Positions 57,697 to 64,000 of a stretch of DNA of 64,000 nucleotides are shown here, in pieces; position 1 is the first letter of the stretch; each line of letters opens with the position of its first letter. The DNA is from Lachnospiraceae bacterium KH1T2. Its GTDB lineage: Bacteria; Bacillota; Clostridia; Lachnospirales; Lachnospiraceae. Under the pieces are notes generated by a model that was not told the DNA's origin, did not search any database, and worked only from the letters and a program-made list of their open reading frames with translations. The stretch is taken from contig FOSY01000002.1 of the NCBI GenBank assembly GCA_900114405.1, positions 248,001-312,000 of the forward strand. The letters are read 5' to 3'. The position numbers and the translations under genes are program-made.

Positions 57697-59370
57697 TCAA
57701 ACTTCCATCACCAAAAGCTGATATGGTTTCAGGTCTATATTAATTTTATCATTCGGATCATCTTCATAATTATTTAATAGTATCGCTGTATAGGGTGCTT
57801 CAAGCACAACCCTGTCAGGGCTGTTTTTATAATTTCCAATGATCATTATCTCCCGGTTTGCCTTTCTGATATACGCCATGAGATTTTGCTTAAGTCTCCA
57901 CTTAGGTATAAACTCTCCATCTATAAAGCATTTTTTATAAACCGGATTATTCCTGAGTTCTGCCATCCTTTTATAGAAATTAAGTACAGAATTACTATCC
58001 TCTGCCTCAGTCTGTACATTAAGTTCATCATAATTATCTATGACCGTCATCCACGGCTTTACATGCGAAAATCCGCCATACATGCTATCATTCCATGCCA
58101 TAGGCATCCTTCCGTTGTCTCTGCTCATTTTGGCAGTAAGCTCCACCGCCCTTTTCTCATCATAGCCCTGACTTATTGCATTTTCAAAACGAAATTTGTC
58201 TGAAATATCCTTGAATTCTTCTGGAGACTTGAATTTCAAATTTTCCATACCAAGCTCTTGTCCTTGATAAATACACGGTATTCCCTTCATAAAATAATTT
58301 AATGCGCCAAGCATTTTTTTACTTTCCAGACAGACTTCGCCTTCTTTGATAAACCGATTAACTCCTCTTGGGCCATCATGGTTTTCTATTACATTGACCG
58401 CAGTACCGCATTTTGCAAATTCACGCTGCGAAATGAAGCATGCCTGCTTATATTCCTCCGCCGTTATATCCTGCTTTCTGCCAGTCTCTCCATCTCTGAA
58501 GCTCAGTTCAATTTCTCTAAAATCAAAAATTGAAGAAAAGTAGCCATTTTCTCCTACATAAGCGTCGAGCTCATCGGTCACATCTCCCGATACCTCCGCA
58601 ACTGTGAAGGCATCGTATTTATCAAACGTTTCACGTCGCATTTCCTTAAGGAATTCGCCAATATCCTGCGCATTCTCGATCATTCTGTCTATACTGCAAA
58701 GTCCATCTTCTCCATCCGGTGTGTAATTTTCAAAAACTTTAGGCTTGCGTATATTTCTAATGGCATCTATCCTAAAACCTGCAATACCTTTTTCAAGCCA
58801 CCAGCATATCATTTTGTATATTTCAGTTCTGACTTCAGGATTTTCCCAATTCAAGTCAGGCTGCTTTTCATGAAATGCATGAAAATAGACCTTGTCAGGA
58901 TGCCCCGGCAGCTCCGACCATACACTGCCTCCGAAATAGCTTCTCCAGTTTGTCGGTACCTTTCCATCCGAAAGTCTGTCACGTATATAAAAGTATTTCC
59001 CATACCTTCCATCTGGATCTTCACAGGCTTGCTTAAACCATTCATGCTCATCCGAACAGTGATTAACTACCAGGTCAAGCAATATATACATATCACGTTT
59101 TTTGGCTTCTTCGATAAGCCTTTCCATATCTTCGATCGAGCCAAACTGAGGATCTATCTCATAATAGTCACTTATATCATAGCCCTGATCTGCAAATGGT
59201 GACTTGAAGCATGGAGACAGCCACAAAATATCCACTCCAAGCCCCTTTAGATAGTCTATTTTTTCAATTATCCCTTTTAAGTCACCTATTCCGTCATCAT
59301 TGCTATCATTGAAGCTCTTAGGATAAATCTGATAAATAACCTTATCTTTCCACCATTTTTCTCTCTTCAT
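57697..59370 (-). CDS. GH13 alpha-glucosidase, alpha-1,4-type signature
   Basis: 557 residues, the length of GH13 subfamily 31 exo-glucosidases. KWWKDKVIYQIYPKSFNDSNDDGIGDLKGI, DLVVNHCSDEHEWF, QPDLNWENPEV, GFRIDAIRNI (nucleophile Asp), VAEVSGD (acid/base Glu) and NVIENHDGPR (third Asp) are all present. The Ala after the nucleophile (DAI) is the form seen in alpha-1,4-acting members; oligo-1,6-glucosidases have Val. One histidine-region change, NHCSDEHEWF with Cys, is noted. It hydrolyses imported malto-oligosaccharides in the cytoplasm. Last gene of the ABC transporter operon. Confidence 0.93.
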   Translation of the reverse strand: MKREKWWKDKVIYQIYPKSFNDSNDDGIGDLKGIIEKIDYLKGLGVDILWLSPCFKSPFADQGYDISDYYEIDPQFGSIEDMERLIEEAKKRDMYILLDLVVNHCSDEHEWFKQACEDPDGRYGKYFYIRDRLSDGKVPTNWRSYFGGSVWSELPGHPDKVYFHAFHEKQPDLNWENPEVRTEIYKMICWWLEKGIAGFRIDAIRNIRKPKVFENYTPDGEDGLCSIDRMIENAQDIGEFLKEMRRETFDKYDAFTVAEVSGDVTDELDAYVGENGYFSSIFDFREIELSFRDGETGRKQDITAEEYKQACFISQREFAKCGTAVNVIENHDGPRGVNRFIKEGEVCLESKKMLGALNYFMKGIPCIYQGQELGMENLKFKSPEEFKDISDKFRFENAISQGYDEKRAVELTAKMSRDNGRMPMAWNDSMYGGFSHVKPWMTVIDNYDELNVQTEAEDSNSVLNFYKRMAELRNNPVYKKCFIDGEFIPKWRLKQNLMAYIRKANREIMIIGNYKNSPDRVVLEAPYTAILLNNYEDDPNDKINIDLKPYQLLVMEV

Positions 59371-59419
59371 ACCTTCTCCAAATCATTCATTGACAATACA
59401 TTTCCATATAACATCGCTG

Positions 59420-61090
59420 TCAGATCATATAAACTATTGCCTCATATGCTCGAAGCTCATCGCTGCTACTGTCCTTATAATTTTGTATCACAATACTCTT
59501 TGACTTGTTGATCATTGCTTTTACTTCAGCTGCTATCTCAACATTTTTGTCAGAAAAGTTGCAAAGCACCAGAAGTTTATCGTCTCCCAAAGTCCTTGTA
59601 TATGCATAGATATCAGGATCATTCTCAAGCAGAAGATCATATACACCATCCACCATAATATCCAAACTATGGCGCAGTGCTATCAGTTTTTTGTAGTAAC
59701 TAAATACAGAATCTTCATCATTTATCTGCTCTGCAGCATTGATCTTCTTATAGTTGTCGTTAACCTTTATCCACGGCTCACCTTCACTAAAACCTGCATT
59801 CGCACTGTCATCCCACTGCATAGGAGTTCTTGCATTATCACGGCTGACATTCCTTAGATACCCCATCACTTCATCAGCTGGAATCTTATTTTCAGCTGTA
59901 AGCCCTTTATATGCGTTCAAACTCTCGATATCCCTATAATCAGCAATATCATCCATGTAAGCGTTTGTCATGCCCAGCTCTTCGCCCTGATAAATATAAG
60001 GTGTTCCCTTGAGGAAGTGAAGGCATGTTGCAAGCATCTTAGCTGAAAGCTCGCGATATTCATCACTGTCATTTCCAAATCTTGACACGCATCTTGGCTG
60101 GTCATGATTATCCCAATACAGACTATTCCATCCGCAGCCTTCAAGCGATTTCTGCCATTTTGTGAAATTTTCCCGCAGCTCAGGCATAGTCATTGCCTCA
60201 GCATCCCACTTGCCAAAGCGTGATGCTTTCTTTTGTGAACCTGAAACATGCTCAAACTGAAAGATCATGTTTAATTCAGAGCCATCTGTATTAGCATATT
60301 TTTTTGCTGCCTCGACATCAACGCCCGGACACTCTCCTACTGTGATCAGCGGATATCGGGACAAAACCTCTTTGTTCATTTCTCTTATATATTCATGAAC
60401 TCTCGGTCCGTCGCAACTGGTATTTGATGTATATCCATTTCCCAGTTCTGCTCCATCCGGAAGTCCCTCACGCTTGGAGATCATGCTGATAACATCCATC
60501 CTGAAACCATCGATGCCCTTTTCGCACCACCAGTTCATCATGTCAAAAACTGCTCTTCTGACTTCAGGATTGTCCCAATTCAAATCGGGCTGCTTCTTTG
60601 AAAATGAATGCAGATAGTACTGTCCACTTTCACTGTCATACTCCCAGGCAGAGCCGCTGAAAGCTGACTCCCATCTGTTTGGAAGCTTGCCATCCTTTCC
60701 GTCACGCCAGATATAAAAATCTCTTTTGGCACTGTTTTTGCTCTTTCTGCTCTCAATAAACCACTTATGCTCATCAGAAGTATGATTAACCACAAGATCC
60801 ATCATGATATGGATTCCCATAGAATGCGCTTTTGAAAGCATTCTGTCAAAATCTGCCATGCATCCAAAGTCATCCATAATATCCTGATAATCACTTATAT
60901 CATAGCCATTATCATCATTAGGAGACTTGTATACCGGTGACAGCCATATGACATCTATCCCAAGCTCCTTAAGATAGTCCAGCTTTTCCGTAATTCCATT
61001 GATATCACCTATACCATCACCATTAGAATCATTAAAGCTCCTTGGATATATCTGATATACAACCGCATTTTTCCACCATAATTTTTCCAT
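59420..61090 (-). CDS. GH13 oligo-1,6-glucosidase-like enzyme
   Basis: 556 residues from the ATG at 61090. AAGGAG lies 12 bases upstream, a longer spacing than usual; a TTG four codons earlier sits against that site and is rejected. KNAVVYQIYPRSFNDSNGDGIGDINGI, DLVVNHTSDEHKWF, QPDLNWDNPEV, GFRMDVISMI (Asp nucleophile followed by Val), VGECPGV (Glu) and WDNHDQPR (Asp) fit oligo-1,6-glucosidases and similar alpha-1,6 enzymes. Together with the partner at 57697 it would degrade both linkages of isomalto- and malto-oligosaccharides. It follows a permease gene after 16 bp. Confidence 0.93.
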   Translation of the reverse strand: MEKLWWKNAVVYQIYPRSFNDSNGDGIGDINGITEKLDYLKELGIDVIWLSPVYKSPNDDNGYDISDYQDIMDDFGCMADFDRMLSKAHSMGIHIMMDLVVNHTSDEHKWFIESRKSKNSAKRDFYIWRDGKDGKLPNRWESAFSGSAWEYDSESGQYYLHSFSKKQPDLNWDNPEVRRAVFDMMNWWCEKGIDGFRMDVISMISKREGLPDGAELGNGYTSNTSCDGPRVHEYIREMNKEVLSRYPLITVGECPGVDVEAAKKYANTDGSELNMIFQFEHVSGSQKKASRFGKWDAEAMTMPELRENFTKWQKSLEGCGWNSLYWDNHDQPRCVSRFGNDSDEYRELSAKMLATCLHFLKGTPYIYQGEELGMTNAYMDDIADYRDIESLNAYKGLTAENKIPADEVMGYLRNVSRDNARTPMQWDDSANAGFSEGEPWIKVNDNYKKINAAEQINDEDSVFSYYKKLIALRHSLDIMVDGVYDLLLENDPDIYAYTRTLGDDKLLVLCNFSDKNVEIAAEVKAMINKSKSIVIQNYKDSSSDELRAYEAIVYMI

Positions 61091-61106
61091 TAATATGTTC
61101 AACTCC

Positions 61107-61937
61107 TTATTTTACTGCACCTGCAACTACTCCGTTCATGATCCACTTCTGGCAAATCAGATAGATTGCCAATACAGGTATAAGTACCATCGTGTATGAC
61201 GCAAATGCAAGATTATAATTTACTGAAAATTCACCACTAAAAATATACTGTGCCAGCTGCAGTGTCTGCTGTTTCTGATCCGTCAGCAGAACAAGAGGCA
61301 TTGTGAAGTCATTCCATGTCCACATGAAAGATAGAATAGCTACTGTAGCGCTAGTAGGCTTTAATACAGGAAATATTATATTCCAAAATATCTGAAGCGG
61401 AGATGCACCATCAATTCGTGCCGCCTCATCAAGCGCTTCTGGTATAGATTTTATCGCACCACTATAAATAAATATATTCATCGGAAGTCCAAAAACTATA
61501 TAAAGGAATGTTATTCCGAAAATATTATCCATATGAAATGTACTTGCCTGTATTACAAGCGGCAGCATGATCACATGAAACGGAATAAACATGGCACTGA
61601 TAAAATAGTAATACACTATCGAAAAAAATTTGCTCTTCTTACGATTTCTGGTAATCGCATATGCCACAAAGGAATTTGTGATAAGTGTAAATACAAGATT
61701 GACTACCGTAATAAATGCCGTATTAAGAAATTTTCGCGGAAAATCAGTCATTGTCCACGCATCTGCAAAATTAGACAATCTGAGCTTTCTCGGCAGTGCC
61801 AGCACATTATTCATATCAGTTGGGTCTTTGACAGCAATTACTATCGTCATATAGAGCGGCAGAAATATAAAAACCACCGCTCCTATCAGCAGGATAATCG
61901 TAATCAAATTATTCTTTTTCTCCGCAGTTTTAATCAT
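61107..61937 (-). CDS. Carbohydrate ABC transporter permease (MalG type)
   Basis: 276 residues with six membrane segments and the EAA loop IPEALDEAARIDGASPLQIFWNIIFPVLKP that docks the ATPase. Characteristic of MalG/LacG-type sugar permeases. Its ATG overlaps the stop of the upstream permease by four bases. It works with the partner permease and the binding protein upstream; no ATPase gene is in this window, as is common because one shared MsmK/UgpC-like ATPase serves several systems. Confidence 0.93.
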   Translation of the reverse strand: MIKTAEKKNNLITIILLIGAVVFIFLPLYMTIVIAVKDPTDMNNVLALPRKLRLSNFADAWTMTDFPRKFLNTAFITVVNLVFTLITNSFVAYAITRNRKKSKFFSIVYYYFISAMFIPFHVIMLPLVIQASTFHMDNIFGITFLYIVFGLPMNIFIYSGAIKSIPEALDEAARIDGASPLQIFWNIIFPVLKPTSATVAILSFMWTWNDFTMPLVLLTDQKQQTLQLAQYIFSGEFSVNYNLAFASYTMVLIPVLAIYLICQKWIMNGVVAGAVK

Positions 61938-62851
61938 CCTACCTTCTCCTCTCTCTTTTCAAGTATCCTTAGCTGGAAAATTGATATTGCAACAACAACT
62001 ATAAAAAGAATTACAGCATTAGCTGTCTGGACTGCAAACTGACCTTTTCCAAGACCTTGCTTATAAATCATTACTGCTATCGAAGTCGTGGTATTTCCAG
62101 GACCTCCGCCAGTCATTGCCATAATCTGATCATAGACCATAAGATAGCCCTTTACTGACAGCACCATATTTATTGTAAAAGACGGCGCAAGCAGTGGAAA
62201 CGTTATCAGTCTGAAACGCTTGAAACCATGTGCGCCATCAAGAGCTGCTGCCTCATATATATCAGTATCTATCGACTGAAGACCTGCAATATATATGAGT
62301 GTATTAAACGCACATCCCGCCCATACTGTTACAAATACTATTGCCCACATAGCATGGCTTGTTCCAAGAATATTGACCGACATACTTTCGTTTCCAATAG
62401 TCTGACCAAGCTTTGGAATTATGTTTCCAAAAATAAAGTTAAAAATGAATCCTACTATAAGGCTTCCAAGCATATACGGCAGGAAGTATATTCCCTTTAA
62501 GAAATTCTTAAATCTGATCTTTGCATTCAATGCACACGCAAGAATCAAACTCACAATATTTACTGCAATTGTGCTTATAAAGGCAAATTTGAAAGTAAAT
62601 GCGTATGCCGCCAATATATCCTTATTCTTAAAAACGTAAAAATAGTTTTTTAATCCTACAAAATTCCAGGCTCCGTATCCCTTCCAGTCAGTGAAACTGA
62701 AAAAAATACCTTTAAGAAATGCACAGGTATGAAAAATGAAAAACAATACAGCCATAAATCCGACGCCAAGATAATATACTGTATCTACTTTTTTGTTTTT
62801 CCTTTTCATCCTTGATTCCTTCTTCTCTTTGTGCCTGCTGGTCACAGACAT
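61934..62851 (-). CDS. Carbohydrate ABC transporter permease (MalF type)
   Basis: 305 residues using the ATG at 62851 (GGAGCGGTT upstream); ATGs at 62893 (no site) and 62809 (AAGGAATCAAGG upstream) are alternatives. Six membrane segments follow and the EAA loop DTDIYEAAALDGAHGFKRFRLITFPLLAP is present. It pairs with the MalG-type permease. Operon order is binding protein, MalF-type, MalG-type, GH13, GH13, pointing to alpha-glucoside uptake. Confidence 0.9.
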   Translation of the reverse strand: MSVTSRHKEKKESRMKRKNKKVDTVYYLGVGFMAVLFFIFHTCAFLKGIFFSFTDWKGYGAWNFVGLKNYFYVFKNKDILAAYAFTFKFAFISTIAVNIVSLILACALNAKIRFKNFLKGIYFLPYMLGSLIVGFIFNFIFGNIIPKLGQTIGNESMSVNILGTSHAMWAIVFVTVWAGCAFNTLIYIAGLQSIDTDIYEAAALDGAHGFKRFRLITFPLLAPSFTINMVLSVKGYLMVYDQIMAMTGGGPGNTTTSIAVMIYKQGLGKGQFAVQTANAVILFIVVVAISIFQLRILEKREEKVG

Positions 62852-62889
62852 AACCGCTCCGTCTGTCTGTAAACAGCTTATACTTTCTT

Positions 62890-64000
62890 TCATTCTGCTA
62901 TATTAACTGCGTCATACTGATTATCAAGTTCCTTGAGAAATGTGTCAATATTCTTGCTGTCTTCCTCACCATTGACATAATTCATGGCAAACTCCGAAAG
63001 AGCCTCTGCAAGATCAAACCCTGATGGGTAGTAATGATCCGGAAAATTTGCAACCTTTCCAGACTCGATATCCTTCTGTATGCCTGCAACCTTTGCATCC
63101 GACTGTGTCACACCTTCTATTGGTGAAAATGCAAACTGGTCATCAATATATTTCTGGTTATTCTCTTTCCTCATCATAAAACTCATAAATGCATCTGCAA
63201 CCTCTGGATACTTGGAAGTTTTACTCTCACAAAGAAGTACATCAATTCCTGATGTCACATAATTATGTGAAGTATCATTGGATGCTGGAACTGCGAACAT
63301 ATCAACATTCACATCAGCATTTGCTGTAACAAGCTGATTTAATACCCAGTTTCCGTTTATCATCATCACGCCTTCACCATTGGCAAATGCCTTGTTTCCG
63401 TCATCATATCCTGTACCGAGTATATCCTTTTGAGCATGTTTCATAAGTTCAAGATACTTGCCTGCTATTTCCTGATGTGTAGCTGCAAAGCTTGTATTAC
63501 CCTTACGTCTCTCATCATTAAATGTATCCGGTGCAAGGTCTGGCGCAATACTGTTCCATGCACAGCAGAGTGTCCATGTATCCTTAAATGTATATTCAAA
63601 AGGAGTTTCACCGCTGTCCTCAATTTTCCTTATTACATCCAGAAATTCATCCCAGGTTTTCGGTACTTCAAGACCCAACTCATTAAATTTGTCTACGTTG
63701 TAAATCACACCTGAAGCGTTTGCTGCATATGGTACTGCATATGGAACCTGCTCTTTATTCTTCTGAACATCATAGACCATCTGCATGTAAGCATCCTGAA
63801 CAGTATTGAGATAATCAGCTCCGCTCAGATCCTTCAATACTCCAGCTGACTGCAGCTCTGTATAAGTGCTGTCTCCGCCATATGCAATAATATCCGGTAT
63901 ATCATTCTTTGCAAGCCTCGTTTTCAGTACAGTTCCCGCATCAGCAGGTGTATTAAGGACAACTGTTACGCCGGAAGCTGCATTTTCTTTGTTGAATTCA
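62890..64000 (-). CDS. Extracellular sugar-binding protein of the ABC transporter (5' end outside the window)
   Basis: The frame stays open to the last base of the window, so the true start and signal peptide are beyond it. About 370 residues are visible, with NTPADAGTVLKTRLAKNDIPDIIAYGG, YAVPYAANASGVIYNVDKFNELGLEVPKTWDEFLDVI, GEGVMMINGNWVL and DAFMSFMMRKENNQKYID. These are hallmarks of solute-binding proteins of the MalE/COG1653 group. It captures the sugar outside the cell and feeds the two permeases encoded downstream. Confidence 0.9.
   Translation of the reverse strand, partial: EFNKENAASGVTVVLNTPADAGTVLKTRLAKNDIPDIIAYGGDSTYTELQSAGVLKDLSGADYLNTVQDAYMQMVYDVQKNKEQVPYAVPYAANASGVIYNVDKFNELGLEVPKTWDEFLDVIRKIEDSGETPFEYTFKDTWTLCCAWNSIAPDLAPDTFNDERRKGNTSFAATHQEIAGKYLELMKHAQKDILGTGYDDGNKAFANGEGVMMINGNWVLNQLVTANADVNVDMFAVPASNDTSHNYVTSGIDVLLCESKTSKYPEVADAFMSFMMRKENNQKYIDDQFAFSPIEGVTQSDAKVAGIQKDIESGKVANFPDHYYPSGFDLAEALSEFAMNYVNGEEDSKNIDTFLKELDNQYDAVNIAE

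Overview
This window looks like chromosomal DNA from a low-GC, Gram-positive obligate anaerobe, most likely a Lachnospiraceae member of the Butyrivibrio/Pseudobutyrivibrio/Roseburia kind. The evidence is the gene families (2-hydroxyacyl-CoA dehydratase activator-like protein, reverse rubrerythrin with PerR, two-gene SufC/SufB cassette, an ACGX-type RiPP locus, an EFR1-like ferredoxin remnant), consistent AGGAGG ribosome binding sites, and strong T-tailed hairpin terminators. No rRNA, CRISPR array or replication origin was seen; there is one tRNA.

Layout. 0-5 kb (+ strand): tail of an activase-family gene, tRNA-Thr(CGT), a TIM-barrel sugar isomerase-like gene, and a TRAP transporter whose large permease and solute receptor are fused. 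5-22 kb (mostly - strand): deoD, a secreted CX5R phosphatase, YitT-type membrane protein, SGNH hydrolase, tdk, sufCB, two GGDEF proteins, a very short flagellin-like protein, an Na+/amino-acid symporter, an overlapping operon of patatin, divergent U32-like protein and U32 protein, a DegT aminotransferase and a Sel1-like protein. 22-36 kb: fluoride-type CLC antiporter, a Xer-like protein lacking most catalytic residues, perR with reverse rubrerythrin, a condensation-domain/zinc-ribbon membrane/esterase operon, ridA, a redox mini-operon with an unusually small rubredoxin-like gene, an AAA ATPase, a 59-residue membrane peptide, a patch of decayed genes, and a lipoprotein nucleoside hydrolase. 36-46 kb: an 887-residue glycosyltransferase/condensation-domain fusion, a YjbR-EVE protein, and flavin and aldo-keto reductase genes sharing a palindromic operator, next to a LysR-divergent flavodoxin/hydrolase/acetyltransferase operon.

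46.4-51.4 kb is an accessory island: beheaded relaxase gene, dense hairpin cluster, DUF3847-like gene, a complete HpaII-type restriction-modification set with Vsr, a ribbon-helix-helix gene, and a gene interrupted by an amber codon. A ferredoxin remnant lies at its right edge. 51.5-54.3 kb is the most distinctive system: a RiPP locus with a 48-residue ACGX-repeat precursor (not a long ORF, so easily missed), a radical SAM/SPASM maturase, a zinc-type dehydrogenase/reductase translationally close to it, and a divergent HxlR regulator with three copies of one operator half-site. 54.4-57.4 kb holds a PadR-controlled envelope module with the operator placed inside its own promoter spacer. 57.7-64 kb is an alpha-glucoside uptake and hydrolysis operon (partial binding protein, two permeases, two GH13 glucosidases with different specificity signatures).

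All family assignments rest on reading motifs in the translations by eye; no database search or structure prediction was run.
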